Assembly: GCA_012522445.1 (NCBI GenBank)
Contig: JAAYKL010000133.1
Span: forward strand, 1-59,888
Length of the DNA: 59,888 bases
From: Myxococcales bacterium
GTDB lineage: Bacteria; Myxococcota_A; Polyangia; JAAYKL01
Reading direction: 5' to 3'
Position numbers and translations under genes: made by a program
The notes under the pieces: model-generated
What the model saw: the letters and a program-made list of their open reading frames with translations, nothing else
Told to the model about the DNA's origin: nothing
Database searches by the model: none
Part shown: piece after piece, positions 8,106-17,242 of the stretch
Layout: each line of letters begins with the position of its first letter
Numbering within the stretch: the stretch's first letter is position 1

Positions 8106-10057
8106 CGGTTTTGTCCGGCGCGGCATTGCCAGGCGCCGCCGAAGAGCGAGGCCTCGCTCCAGAAGAGCCCCTGTGGCGTGTGGCGACTCTGGTGGTACCA
8201 GCGCTGAATGTCCGCGACGCCGGCCTTGGCGTCTGGGGGTTCGATTTGCGGCTGAAATTCGTCGGGGTCGCGGGCCAGGTCGTAGGTGAGCCACGAGCGG
8301 GCCGTGGGCAAGAAGACGAGCTTGCGCTGGTCTTCGACAAAGCCCGTGCAGGTGTTGGTGTACCAGCAGGCGAAGTAGCGCCGGACGTTGTCGGCCGTGG
8401 GGTTGACGAGGCTGCGGCCGTCGAAGTGCGCGGGATCGAAGGGCACGCCGACGAGGTCGAGCACCGTGGGCGTGGTGTCCAACAGCGAGCGCGTGGTGTC
8501 GACGGTGGTTTTCGGGGCGACGCGGCCCGGCGCGTGGACGACGTAGGGCACGTGCAGGCCGGTCTCGGTGTAGATGTTGTCGTGTTGAAAGCCGCCGTGC
8601 TCGCCAAAGGCCTCGCCGTGATCGCCCATGATGACGACGATGAGGTTGTCGCGGCCCAGCTCGCGCAGCCCCTGGACGAGCTGCTGCAACACGCGGTCGA
8701 CCTCGTTCACCAGCAGCATGTAGCGCGCTGGTTGCGGCCAGGATTGGGCCTCGGCGAGTTCGGGACGCTCCAGCAGCCGCTTGGGGATGTCGTAGGTGTG
8801 GTGGGTGGCCGACGTGAGCACCGCGGTCATGAACGGACCCTCTTGTCGTTGCACCCAGCGCAGCAAGGGGGCCACCGCGCCGATGTCGTCGCCCGCCAGA
8901 TAACCCAGGGGCTCGGGGCGGGGCGAGAGATCCTGCAGGGCCTCGAAGTGGTCGAAGCCCATGTTGTGCGCCAGGCGCGGGCGGTCTTCGAAGCGACCGT
9001 CGGCGGTTTGGAAGAAGGCGGTGCGGTAGCCGTGTTCGCCCAGGCGCTTGGGCAGGCATTGCATGGCGTAGTTGTCGGCGGTCTCCAGGATTTCCATCTG
9101 CATGGAGGGGTACTGCCCGCAGAGGATGGAGAAGATGGACTTGGTGGTGTGGGGCAAGACCGCGCGCATCTGCGACGCGTACAGGCCTTCGCGCGCCAGG
9201 GATTGTACGAAGGGCGTTTGCTTGGGGGCGCGGGCGTCGAAGGAGGTGGCGCGGTGGGCCACGGCTTCCATGATGAAGACCAAGACATCGGGGGCGTCGG
9301 CGCGGGGCGTTCCCTTTTGTCGCTCGGGATCAGCGGGGGGCTGCGTGGGGGCCGGTTGCAATTCGGCCGTGTGCGAGATTTCGTCGAAGACCGCCAAGAA
9401 GACGTTGTCGGCGAAGAGGCGCCAGCCCGGTCGCGCCCGGTCGGCGTGGACGCGTTGCTCTACGAGCCCCAGCAGGGCCAGCAGGCCGAGGAGCGCGGGC
9501 AAGAACAGCGTGAGCGGCGGATTGTGGTGCACGGGCAGTTGGTCTTTCTTCCACTTGGCCTTGAAGACAAAGGGCAGGCCCACCACCACGGCGACGGCGG
9601 CGCTGAGCAGCAGCAACCCCTCGGTGCCCAGTCCGCCTTTTAAGATGGGCAGGGCGTCCTGGTAGCGCGACAACCCCGCCTGGATGACCGCCAGGCTGAG
9701 CTGGTTGCCGGTGCCGCGCAGCCAAAAGAGATTGCTGACCGAGACGATGGTGACGGGCACGGCGATGCCGATGGTGAGGAGCTGTATCCAACGGTTGCGC
9801 ACCAGGTATTCGAGGAGCCAGATGACGGCGATGAGCACGGCGAAGAGGGCGAGGTCCGGGGCGATGTAGGCGAGAAAGCCCATCTCGGGCGCATTGGGAT
9901 CGCGGCCGGGGGAGGAGAGCATTTGCATGTACCAGTTGCTCTTGCCCAGGTAGAGGAAGAGCGCGCTGAGCAGCAGCAGGGCGATGCTGTGGCGCCGAAA
10001 GGCGTTGATGAGGGCGTGGTACAGGGATTTCAGCACGTGGCGCAGTTTTGTTTTCAT
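8075..10057 (-). CDS. LtaS-like membrane-anchored sulfatase/phosphoglycerol transferase
   Basis: The 660-residue protein has about five N-terminal transmembrane helices (residues 20-210) and a C-terminal alkaline-phosphatase-superfamily domain facing the periplasm. FIMEAVAHRATSFD supplies a metal-binding Glu, RAVLPHTTKSIFSIL the likely catalytic Thr, and IVVIMGDHGEAFGEHG the Asp-His pair. Such proteins transfer phosphoglycerol or phosphoethanolamine groups to envelope glycolipids or glycans, or cleave sulfate esters; the substrate here is unknown. I chose the ATG at 10057 (MKTKLRHVLK) because the upstream in-frame extension is Arg/Pro-rich and unlike a membrane protein start. The pseudouridine synthase gene overlaps its 3' end. 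Confidence 0.85.
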   Translation of the reverse strand: MKTKLRHVLKSLYHALINAFRRHSIALLLLSALFLYLGKSNWYMQMLSSPGRDPNAPEMGFLAYIAPDLALFAVLIAVIWLLEYLVRNRWIQLLTIGIAVPVTIVSVSNLFWLRGTGNQLSLAVIQAGLSRYQDALPILKGGLGTEGLLLLSAAVAVVVGLPFVFKAKWKKDQLPVHHNPPLTLFLPALLGLLALLGLVEQRVHADRARPGWRLFADNVFLAVFDEISHTAELQPAPTQPPADPERQKGTPRADAPDVLVFIMEAVAHRATSFDARAPKQTPFVQSLAREGLYASQMRAVLPHTTKSIFSILCGQYPSMQMEILETADNYAMQCLPKRLGEHGYRTAFFQTADGRFEDRPRLAHNMGFDHFEALQDLSPRPEPLGYLAGDDIGAVAPLLRWVQRQEGPFMTAVLTSATHHTYDIPKRLLERPELAEAQSWPQPARYMLLVNEVDRVLQQLVQGLRELGRDNLIVVIMGDHGEAFGEHGGFQHDNIYTETGLHVPYVVHAPGRVAPKTTVDTTRSLLDTTPTVLDLVGVPFDPAHFDGRSLVNPTADNVRRYFACWYTNTCTGFVEDQRKLVFLPTARSWLTYDLARDPDEFQPQIEPPDAKAGVADIQRWYHQSRHTPQGLFWSEASLFGGAWQCRAGQNRCRWIKNPAP

Positions 10058-10172
10058 GGCGTGTCTTTTGTCGATGGGCGCTGTCGCTGGTGGACACCGC
10101 GAAAATTGTCCCCGCAGCCTAGCGCCAAAGCGCCGAGGTGGCAAAAGCTATCCGTGGGAGGGGAGATGCGTT

Positions 10173-11930
10173 TTACTGGCAGAGGACGAGGTAGGCGGCA
10201 AAGGGGGCGGGCACCGGCACGTCGATGTTGGCGCCTTCGTACGTACCCGAGAAGACCGGGTTTGCGTAGGCGTCCTTGGCGTGGTGGATGCGCACGGCCT
10301 TGCCGGATGCGCATACCGCGGCGAGATCCACGGGCACCGTGGCGGTGTTGCCGTAATTGTAGATGATCAGGTGTCCGCGCCCCGACTCGTAGGCGTTGGG
10401 CAGGAGCGCGACGTGGGGCGTGGTGGGCACCGGTCCCTCGGTGCTGTTGGCGTCAAAGCGGTTGCCGGCGCTCTCGGTTGCGGTGCGCCAATTGGCGAGG
10501 CCGCCGCAAAACACTTGGCTGCCGTTGGCGTACAGGTCGGCGCGGAGGGACGGGCCGTAGGTGTTGTTGTCCCAGGTGTCGCCCGCGCGCAGTGTGGGGA
10601 CGCCGTCGCTGCGGTCCTCGCCGGTGTAGGCGGAGGTTCGCAGGTCGATGTGGGTCTGGGTGCCGCCGGATTGGTAAATCGTGTTGCCGGTCACGACGAT
10701 GGGCGCGATGTTGTCGAAGCGAATCTCGCCTTCGCCCCAGAAGTATTTGTATTCGAACAGCCCCTCGTAAAAGTAGTTGTCCTTCACGGTCGCCTGCACC
10801 GGGCGGGCAAAACCGAGCTGCAGCTCGGCGTTGTAAAAGTAGTTGCCGATGAGCACTTCGCGGTCGTTGGGGGTGCTGTTTTTGGCGCCGATGAGCGTGC
10901 GTGCGCGCTTGCTGCCGGTGTTGGCAAAGGCGTTGCCCTCCAGGTACATGCCGCTGATGTCGCCGCCTTCAGCATAGGCGTGAAAGGCGAACTGGCCGCC
11001 CTCGCCATCGGGATAGGGTTGGGCGTCGAGGCTGATGTTGTGCACGAAGTAGCGGTAGCCATTTTCGGCGGTGTTTTGCGTGTAGATGTTGTGCAGGCCG
11101 CTGTAGACGATGTTGCCGTACACGAGCTGTTCGGGAAAGTTCCACGAGGACAGCGAGGTGTAGTAGCCCTCGTTGTGGAGCACGTTGTTGATGAGGACGA
11201 TGCCGCGGTTGTAGGTGCCGATGCACATGGCGGGGTCGTCTTCGAGAATGGTGTTGGGGTCGGTGATTTCCAATCCCCAAAGCCAGTTGTAGGCGCCGGA
11301 GACGCGGGTGCCGCCAAAGATGCGGGCGCGAGCGCCGGGCAGGGCGCGGTAGATAATGGGGGCGCTGGCGGTGCCGTCCTGGTCGAATTCGTAGCGGGGA
11401 ATGGCGCCGGTCGCGGTGTAATCGCCCGCCAACAACCAGATGAGATCGCCGGGCTGGGACTGGGAGACGGCGTTTTGCAATTCCATGGGCGTCTCTTGGG
11501 ACATGCCGTCGCCCGTGCCATCGGGAGAGGCGTAGCGCACGCGGAGGGGCTCGGGCACATCGCGGTACCAGTCGCCGAAATCATCGGTGTCGATGGGCGC
11601 CCCGGTGTCCGTGTCCAAAATGGGATCGGAGTCGGGGTCGGTGCCATTGCTGTCGTTGTCGGTGCCGGGCGTGTTGGTGTCGCCTGGGTTGGCGTTGCTG
11701 TCGGTGCCTGGCGTGTTGGTGTCGCCTGGGTTGGCGTTGCTGTCGGTGCCTGGCGTGTTGGTGTCGCCTGGGTTGGCGTTGCTGTCGGTGCCCGGCGTGT
11801 TGTTATTGTTTTGCGCATTGCCGTTGTCGTTGTCGGCGTTGCTGTCGCTGTCGTCACAACCCGTTAAGGCGATGACGAGGCCGACGGATGCGGCAATGGC
11901 GAAGGCCCGAAATACACGTGTTGGTTGCAT
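10173..11930 (-). CDS. Asp/Asn-rich lipoprotein with right-handed parallel beta-helix
   Basis: A lipoprotein signal with lipobox LTGC is preceded by GAGGAT ahead of the ATG. After the Cys comes a low-complexity linker (DDSDSNADNDNGN) and three tandem 14-residue copies of DSNANPGDTNTPGT. The remaining 450 residues contain repeated short strands of the type NRGIVLINNVLHNEGYY, VYGNIVYSG, IGNYFYNAELQL and VTGNTIYQSG, typical of right-handed beta-helix proteins such as polysaccharide lyases and adhesins. The total length is 585 residues. It is probably surface exposed and may bind or degrade a polysaccharide, but no catalytic residues can be assigned. It sits with two other linker-bearing lipoproteins on the same strand. 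Confidence 0.85.
   Translation of the reverse strand: MQPTRVFRAFAIAASVGLVIALTGCDDSDSNADNDNGNAQNNNNTPGTDSNANPGDTNTPGTDSNANPGDTNTPGTDSNANPGDTNTPGTDNDSNGTDPDSDPILDTDTGAPIDTDDFGDWYRDVPEPLRVRYASPDGTGDGMSQETPMELQNAVSQSQPGDLIWLLAGDYTATGAIPRYEFDQDGTASAPIIYRALPGARARIFGGTRVSGAYNWLWGLEITDPNTILEDDPAMCIGTYNRGIVLINNVLHNEGYYTSLSSWNFPEQLVYGNIVYSGLHNIYTQNTAENGYRYFVHNISLDAQPYPDGEGGQFAFHAYAEGGDISGMYLEGNAFANTGSKRARTLIGAKNSTPNDREVLIGNYFYNAELQLGFARPVQATVKDNYFYEGLFEYKYFWGEGEIRFDNIAPIVVTGNTIYQSGGTQTHIDLRTSAYTGEDRSDGVPTLRAGDTWDNNTYGPSLRADLYANGSQVFCGGLANWRTATESAGNRFDANSTEGPVPTTPHVALLPNAYESGRGHLIIYNYGNTATVPVDLAAVCASGKAVRIHHAKDAYANPVFSGTYEGANIDVPVPAPFAAYLVLCQ
11661..11786. repeat. Three tandem 42-bp repeats inside the beta-helix lipoprotein gene
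   Basis: Three nearly identical 42-base units (11661-11702, 11703-11744, 11745-11786) differ at only one or two positions, and a partial fourth follows to about 11803. Each unit adds 14 residues to the linker without changing frame, so copy-number change would alter the linker length only. Confidence 0.95.
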
Positions 11931-11968
11931 GCAATCCTCGTTTCGTCGGTGGTGTGGAAGGGGCGTTT

Positions 11969-12868
11969 TTATTTCAGGTAATCGTCGACTTCGGCGTCGG
12001 GGACCTGAGCGCCAAACATTTCGGAGGGCATTTCCATCGCTTGCACCAGCAGCGGGTTAAGGCGCACAAGGATGAGGTTTCCGCTGATGATGTAGTCGCC
12101 GAAGTGCATCGAGAGTCCTTCAAAATCGACGGACAGCGCCCCGTCTTTCGCCTCGTAAGGCGTATCTTCCGGCATGCTTTCCTCTGGCACTACTGTGATG
12201 TCGCCCGCAGTCGTAATGAGTTTGGTGTAGCCGCTGAGGGTTTTGGCACCAAAGCGCATGTAGGGGTACATCAACACCCCATCTTCGTCTTCGTCGGGGA
12301 ACTTTTCCAAATTGCCCTGCCAGACCTGGGCGATCAACTGCCAGGTGCCTTCCAGCGAAACATCGGGAACTTTGACCGCGGTAACGGTGACGTCTATGGG
12401 CGTTTCCCCGTCTTCAATGAAGGAGCCGGTCATGGTCAAATCGCTTCCGTTGCGTTCGTAGTCGACGTCGGACTTGTAGTCGTCCCCGATAAAAAAGATG
12501 CGGTTTTCCGTCACTTCATTTTCGCCGACATCCTCGAAGAAAGCCGTGACGCTTCCCTGGACGGTCTCATAACGGAAGGTAATGTTGTTTTCCGCATCGA
12601 TATATTGATAGCGCACAGTGCCCGCTTCCGTGGCGTCCTCTCCGTCATAAACTTCGCTCGTATATTTCCAGGTGCCCGTCACAGCGGCATCACCGGGGAC
12701 GTTGTTGTCGCCCTTGTCTGCGTTCGCATCATTGTTGTCATTGTTGTCGTTGTTGTTTGGCGTGTTGGTTGGATCTTCGGTTTTGTTCTTGTCTTTGTCG
12801 CTGTCGCTGCAACCCACCATGGCGATGGCAACGGCGATGGCCACTACCCATAAAAAGTTTTTCTTCAT
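11969..12868 (-). CDS. Lipoprotein with Asn/Asp-rich linker, unknown function
   Basis: The ATG at 12868 has a strong AAGGAG seven bases upstream and begins MKKNFLWVVAIAVAIAMVGC, a clear lipoprotein signal (lipobox MVGC). A linker of Asp, Asn and Lys (residues 21-60) leads to a beta-rich domain with a repeated opening, VTGTWKYTSEVYDG and SLEGTWQLIAQVWQG, which resembles lipocalin-like two-fold beta-sandwich modules. The length is 299 residues. An upstream in-frame start would remove the signal peptide from the N-terminus and was rejected. It lies 38 bases before the beta-helix lipoprotein gene on the same strand and the two may be co-transcribed. Confidence 0.85.
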   Translation of the reverse strand: MKKNFLWVVAIAVAIAMVGCSDSDKDKNKTEDPTNTPNNNDNNDNNDANADKGDNNVPGDAAVTGTWKYTSEVYDGEDATEAGTVRYQYIDAENNITFRYETVQGSVTAFFEDVGENEVTENRIFFIGDDYKSDVDYERNGSDLTMTGSFIEDGETPIDVTVTAVKVPDVSLEGTWQLIAQVWQGNLEKFPDEDEDGVLMYPYMRFGAKTLSGYTKLITTAGDITVVPEESMPEDTPYEAKDGALSVDFEGLSMHFGDYIISGNLILVRLNPLLVQAMEMPSEMFGAQVPDAEVDDYLK

Positions 12869-12961
12869 TGCGTTCTCCTTATTGTTGGGGTGTTCGTTCA
12901 CACCGGTTGTCGGTTTGCCTCGGCTGTCCAAGGGCACGCGTTCATCGCTTCGATTGCGCAG

Positions 12962-14191
12962 CTAGGGGGAGAGCGGGACGAGGTGGTATCCGATGCGCCC
13001 CGTGACGCGCAGATCGGGCAAGCTGGCATCTTTGATGCTGTTGATTTCATAGGTGATGGCGTCCTCGGGCTGGTTCTTGGCCGCTTGATCGACGTAGGCA
13101 TACCAGTAGCGAAAGCCGTTGCCGTTCTCTTCGGGAAAGAACACCGAGATGGGCGATTCGATGAAGTCGTGCGGAAAATAAAACATGCCACCCGAAGTGC
13201 CAAAGGTGGTGTTCAGCGAGAAGGGGTCGGGCTGTGGCAGGGTGGTGGCGTCGCCTTCATCGGCCCAGCGCAGTTCGAGCAGCATCTTGGCGTGCACGTT
13301 TTTGTCGGCGTCGAATTCTGCGGCGCGGTCGTAGGTCGACAGGCGGAATTCGCGGTGGTTCGCTGTGAGCACCTGGGTCTTTTGTAGCGTGTTCCAGCCG
13401 GATGCGGCATCGCCGTAGTTGTGGGTTTCAGTCATGGTCAACCCTATGCCTAGCGAGGGCGCCTCCATGGCCACGATGGCCAAGGTGGGGTGATAGTAGA
13501 TGGTGCCTTGCAACAGTTGACCGCTAAGCGGAAACCCGAGCAGTTCTATCGTTGCTTCGACATCCACTTTGCGACAGCCGATCACGTGTCCGCGCGGGGT
13601 TTGCACCGAGACGTTGTCCTCGGCGATACCGTAGGAAACCTGCATCGGCACGGGCAGCCCAGCGATCTGAATGCGCAACTCTTCTTCGCGCACTTCCCCT
13701 TGGTGCATGGCATCGATGTCGATGACGACGGGTTCGGGCAATTCGATGGGTTGGTTCTCGAGTATGTCTAGGCCCGGCAGGCCGATGACTTTGCTGATGA
13801 AGCCGTTGCTCTGCACGCTTTTGATGTGCACCGGCCCCTCGTTGTTGAAGTTGCCTTCAAGCGTGATCGCGTCGTTGCTTTGCGGTGACAACGCATCGGA
13901 GGGGCCATTGACGATGCCGAGGACGAAGTGGTTGTTTTTGTTACCGTTGGCATCAATGGTTTCGGAGTTGGGCACCTTTGCAAACTTGAGCGTACTGTCC
14001 GGGTCTCCGGCCAGCGTGCCTTGAAAAACGATCGCGGTGTTGTGATCCCATTTGGCATAGGGGTCATTTTGCACGTCGGTTTTTCCGTTGTCGCCATCGC
14101 CCGAACAGGCGGCGCAAAGCAGGCAAAGAAATGCGCCCGTCGCGACGTGCACCATCCACGCGTGATTCTTTTCTCGTTGGTGTGTTTTCAT
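12962..14191 (-). CDS. Large lipoprotein of unknown function
   Basis: The ATG at 14191 (MKTHQREKNHAW) is preceded by AAAGGGGGCG and leads into a lipoprotein signal ending LLCAACSGDGDNG. The mature part of about 380 residues is predicted mainly beta. It has no motif I recognise. It contains few cysteines and several short Pro/Glu segments (ENQPIELPEPVVIDID). An upstream in-frame ATG at 14269 would bury the signal sequence and is less likely. It is the first of three consecutive leftward lipoprotein genes and is divergent from a small envelope protein gene. Confidence 0.82.
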   Translation of the reverse strand: MKTHQREKNHAWMVHVATGAFLCLLCAACSGDGDNGKTDVQNDPYAKWDHNTAIVFQGTLAGDPDSTLKFAKVPNSETIDANGNKNNHFVLGIVNGPSDALSPQSNDAITLEGNFNNEGPVHIKSVQSNGFISKVIGLPGLDILENQPIELPEPVVIDIDAMHQGEVREEELRIQIAGLPVPMQVSYGIAEDNVSVQTPRGHVIGCRKVDVEATIELLGFPLSGQLLQGTIYYHPTLAIVAMEAPSLGIGLTMTETHNYGDAASGWNTLQKTQVLTANHREFRLSTYDRAAEFDADKNVHAKMLLELRWADEGDATTLPQPDPFSLNTTFGTSGGMFYFPHDFIESPISVFFPEENGNGFRYWYAYVDQAAKNQPEDAITYEINSIKDASLPDLRVTGRIGYHLVPLSP

Positions 14192-14504
14192 ATCGCCCCC
14201 TTTGTTTCGTCTGCATAAAAACGAAGGCAACCAATGCATATTGGGATGTAAACATCTCCAGTGTAACATTGTTGTGCCTTAGGAAAAAAACATAAAATCA
14301 GTTTTGCGCGGTGGACGCGGCGCTGGGAAGCCAATTGCTTTGCTGTATTGCGCGCGTATTGGGTGCCTGGCCGGTATCTGTTTTGATGTTTGTCTCGCAA
14401 GGCACGCGAGCTTGACATGTCCCAAAGCGTGCAAACATTGGCTTATATCGAAGCGATAATTTGAAACCACTGCAAATGGGTTTCACTCACAAAGGATGAA
14501 AGAC
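14192..14504. other. Divergent intergenic region, no gene seen
   Basis: This 313-base gap separates two divergent envelope-protein genes and should hold both promoters. It contains a small operator-like dyad, GATGT-AA-ACATC (14245-14256), 54 bases before the leftward start. On the plus strand there is a TTGACA at 14412-14417, but no good -10 hexamer lies at the usual distance. The longest frames here have no protein-like character. Confidence 0.5.
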
Positions 14505-15152
14505 ATGAAAAAAACAATGCTGTTGGCATTCCTGGCCTCCTCGTTGTTTGCGTTGACCGCTGTTGCGCAGGACGATGGTTACGAAGAATCTGCGGGCCTT
14601 TCGGCGAGCACCTCTGACGGCACCAAGAGCGCCAAGAGCTCCGGTGACGGTCTGTTGGCCAACTTGCCCAACGACAAGGGGCACCTGCACATTTTTGCCA
14701 GCCTGGGCTACGCGCTGCCGGTTATCGATCTCAACCACACAAGCGGTGCACTGCCCATCCGCATGGGGGCGCACTACTTCGTCATCGACCGCTTGGGCGT
14801 GGGCTTGAAGATGGTCTTTTCTCCCGCGCTGGGGATGAGCCCTGCGTCCATGCTTATTTTCAATTTTCAGGCCGAGGCCCTGTACCTCTTTGACTTTGGT
14901 CTGGACGTCTATGCATCGCTGGGCGTGACGAGCTTCACGACGAAAGTCAGTATTCCTTTTGGTGGAGACGTCAAAGCGACCTCAGGCGCCTTCGGCATGG
15001 CCCTGGGCACCTCGTATAATTTGTTTTTCAACGAGAAGTTTGGCCTGCAGGCGGGCTTTGAGTTTGACTTTAACTTCAACAGCGGTGGCGCGATGATTTA
15101 CCCGCTGTTTTTTGTTGGCGGCAAATTTTCGTTGGGGCCCTTCGGCGCCTAA
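14505..15152 (+). CDS. Small outer-membrane beta-barrel-like protein
   Basis: The second ATG (14505) is chosen because AAAGGAT ends eight bases before it, whereas the first ATG at 14496 overlaps that site. The 215-residue product has a Sec signal peptide (MKKTMLLAFLASSLFALTAVAQ) and an AVAQ-type cleavage site. The mature part shows alternating hydrophobic/polar strands with aromatic girdle residues (GVGLKMVFSPALG, FGMALGTSYNLFFNEKFGLQ, GGKFSLGPFGA), as in 8-stranded OmpW/OprF-like barrels. The terminal residue is not the usual Phe. The precise role is unknown. Confidence 0.75.
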   Translation: MKKTMLLAFLASSLFALTAVAQDDGYEESAGLSASTSDGTKSAKSSGDGLLANLPNDKGHLHIFASLGYALPVIDLNHTSGALPIRMGAHYFVIDRLGVGLKMVFSPALGMSPASMLIFNFQAEALYLFDFGLDVYASLGVTSFTTKVSIPFGGDVKATSGAFGMALGTSYNLFFNEKFGLQAGFEFDFNFNSGGAMIYPLFFVGGKFSLGPFGA

Positions 15153-15230
15153 TCACCACCCTGCCTTCTGGGGCACCGCCCCGCTTCACTTGATCCCATC
15201 GCTGGATTGTCCCAAATCGAAACCCCGGTA

Positions 15231-16100
15231 TCACCCCATGCCCAGGTTGCGGTAAATCTCAAGGCTGGCCGATGAATTGTTGAGCGTGTACAGGTGCACC
15301 CCGGCGACTTGGGCGTCCAGCAACTCGCGGATTTGCTGCGTCGCCCACGCGATGCCGATGCGCGCCACTTCATCGTCGTTGGGGGCGTTTGCGATGTCGC
15401 GGAGCAGCGCCGCCGGAAAGCGACACCGGGCCGCGAGATCGGCCATGCGCACCATGCCCGACTTTGTGGTGATGGGCATAATGCCGGGGATGATCGGTAC
15501 GTCAATGCCGCTGAGCACGCAGCGCTCGCGAAAATCGAGGAAGTCGTGGTTGTCGAAAAACAACTGCGTGACGATGTAGTTGGCGCCGCTGTCCACCTTG
15601 GCTTTGAGGTGGTCCATCTCGGTGAGGCGGTTGCGCGCGTCGGGGTGTCCTTCGGGGAAGCCCGCCACGCCGATGCCGAACGCGGGATAGCGCGCGTGGA
15701 TGAAGGCGACCAAGTCGGCGGCGAACTGAAATGCGGGGCGCGGCGCGTGCTGGTCCTTGGGCACATCGCCCTTGAGGGCGAGGATGTTGCGGATGCCTTC
15801 GGCGTTGTAGTTGGCGAGGATTTCGGCGATCTCGGCCTCGCTGGAGCCCTCGCAGGTGAGGTGGGCCACCACGGTGAGGCCCCGTTGGTGCAGCCGGGTG
15901 ACCAGCTTGTGCGTGTTGTCCCGCGTGGAACCGCCAGCGCCATAGGTGACGCTGACATAGGCGGGGTTGAGCACCATGAGCTGGGTGATGGTCTGGTAGA
16001 GCTTTTCAAATCCCCGCTCGGTTTTGGGCGGGAAAAATTCAAACGAGAAGGGGGTGCGCCCCGTCTGGCGCGCGGTTTCGAAAACATCGTTGATGTGCAT
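15231..16100 (-). CDS. metF: 5,10-methylenetetrahydrofolate reductase
   Basis: Reduces methylene-THF to methyl-THF, the methyl donor for methionine synthesis, using FAD. The protein has FSFEFFPPKTERG near the start with the conserved Glu, then VSVTYGAGGST, LTCEG, GDVPKD and QLFFDN, all diagnostic of MetF, and ends YRNLGMG. The ATG at 16100 has AGGAG six bases upstream and gives 289 residues, the usual bacterial length. The frame extends upstream to 16259 but that part has no conserved character. The gene is divergent from a LysR-type regulator with 162 bases between starts. Confidence 0.95.
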   Translation of the reverse strand: MHINDVFETARQTGRTPFSFEFFPPKTERGFEKLYQTITQLMVLNPAYVSVTYGAGGSTRDNTHKLVTRLHQRGLTVVAHLTCEGSSEAEIAEILANYNAEGIRNILALKGDVPKDQHAPRPAFQFAADLVAFIHARYPAFGIGVAGFPEGHPDARNRLTEMDHLKAKVDSGANYIVTQLFFDNHDFLDFRERCVLSGIDVPIIPGIMPITTKSGMVRMADLAARCRFPAALLRDIANAPNDDEVARIGIAWATQQIRELLDAQVAGVHLYTLNNSSASLEIYRNLGMG

Positions 16101-16262
16101 GCCGACTCCTGAAGGTGGTGACACGGTCCGCGCCGAATGTATGTCATCTCTGCCCCAAATTCCAATTTGCGGCGGATGCGCGGGGCGGGGCGGCCAAAAA
16201 AACGCTGGGATTCCGGGATTGTCGGTTGCAGTTTTCAACCCGCTCCCTAATGATGGCACACC

Positions 16263-17126
16263 ATGAGTTTACTTCATCCTGGACTGGAAGCCTTCATGGC
16301 GGTTGTGCGGCAGACCACGGTGCACGGGGCTGCCCGCGAAATCGGTCTCACCCAAACCGGCGTCACCCAGCGCATTCGCGCCCTGGAGCGCCAGCTCGGC
16401 ACAACGCTGTTTACGCGCTCGCGCAAGGGCATGCACCCCACTCCCGAAGGCGAAGCATTGTTTCGCTATTGCCAAAGCGCCAAGGCCCTGGAAGGCCAGC
16501 TATTGTCTTTTTTGCACAACGATGTGCATGACGCCACGGTGCGCCTCACCCTCACGGGGCCTTCCTCGATCATGCGCTGCCGCGTGATTCCCGGCGCGTC
16601 CGAGGTGCTCAACACCTGGCCCAACATCAAGTTCACATTCAACCTCAATGACGACGAATCGGCCCTGAAGCAAATCAAGGGCGGCACCGCTCAGCTCGGC
16701 ATCCTCAACCGCGACGAAGTGGTGAACGAGCTAGACTCCAAACTGCTCAAGCCGGTGGTCTCTATTTTGGTGGGCCCCGCTGCCTGGAAGAAACGCAGCA
16801 TCACCGACATCGTGAAGACCGAAACCATCGTCGACTTCAACGCGAGCGACGACGCGACCTTTGCCTTTCTCAAGCGCCACGACTTATTTGAGCTGTGCAA
16901 CCAGGAGCGCCATCTCGCCAACAACATCGACGCGTTGGCCTCGCTGGTGGCCCAGGGACGCGGTTACTCCGTGCTGACCCGCGACCTGGCCGAGTCCCTG
17001 ATGGCCCAGGGCAAAATCGTCGACATCCACCCCGGACACGAGATGCGCTCCGATGTGGCGCTGGTGTGGTATCCCCGGCACGAGATGCCCGATTATTTCG
17101 GCGCCCTGATCAAAGCCATTAAGTAG
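16263..17126 (+). CDS. LysR-family transcriptional regulator
   Basis: The 287-residue protein has an N-terminal winged helix-turn-helix (HGAAREIGLTQTGVTQRIRALERQLGTTLFTRSRKG) and a C-terminal periplasmic-binding-like effector domain, as in all LysR regulators. The helix region with TQTGVTQRI resembles ArgP/IciA types more than MetR. It is divergent from metF, an arrangement in which LysR regulators often control the neighbour, so sensing of homocysteine or an amino acid is conceivable. No T-N11-A operator could be assigned with confidence in the intergenic region. The ribosome-binding site before the ATG at 16263 is weak. Confidence 0.88.
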   Translation: MSLLHPGLEAFMAVVRQTTVHGAAREIGLTQTGVTQRIRALERQLGTTLFTRSRKGMHPTPEGEALFRYCQSAKALEGQLLSFLHNDVHDATVRLTLTGPSSIMRCRVIPGASEVLNTWPNIKFTFNLNDDESALKQIKGGTAQLGILNRDEVVNELDSKLLKPVVSILVGPAAWKKRSITDIVKTETIVDFNASDDATFAFLKRHDLFELCNQERHLANNIDALASLVAQGRGYSVLTRDLAESLMAQGKIVDIHPGHEMRSDVALVWYPRHEMPDYFGALIKAIK

Positions 17127-17150
17127 CCCTGCGCTCACCATCAAAATCAA

Positions 17151-17178
17151 ATCGCTGTCGTCGCATCGCTGTCGTCGC
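17151..17178. repeat. Perfect 14-bp tandem duplication between convergent genes
   Basis: The 14-base unit ATCGCTGTCGTCGC occurs twice head to tail, between the ends of the LysR gene and the thiolase gene. It probably arose by local slippage and has no evident function. Confidence 0.8.
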
Positions 17179-17242
17179 CAAAGGAACACGTGTGCCGCGC
17201 GGTTGTGCCCGCGATGCCGCACCGTGGGCGAGGAGCGGTGGG

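Noticed and set aside
7131-9059. 642-codon frame as one large protein
   Set aside because: Only the part from 8105 downward has S4 and pseudouridine synthase motifs; the upstream part is antisense-frame noise within the sulfatase gene.
9984-11867. 627-codon plus-strand frame
   Set aside because: It lies opposite the lipoprotein gene with lipobox and tandem repeats and is a Val/Gly/Ala-rich shadow.
14412-14448. TTGACA and TTATAT as a promoter for the small barrel protein
   Set aside because: The spacer would be 25 bases, too long for a sigma70 promoter.
16263-17126. MetR as identity of the LysR regulator
   Set aside because: Position beside metF is suggestive, but the helix-turn-helix region looks closer to ArgP-type proteins and no MetR operator was found.
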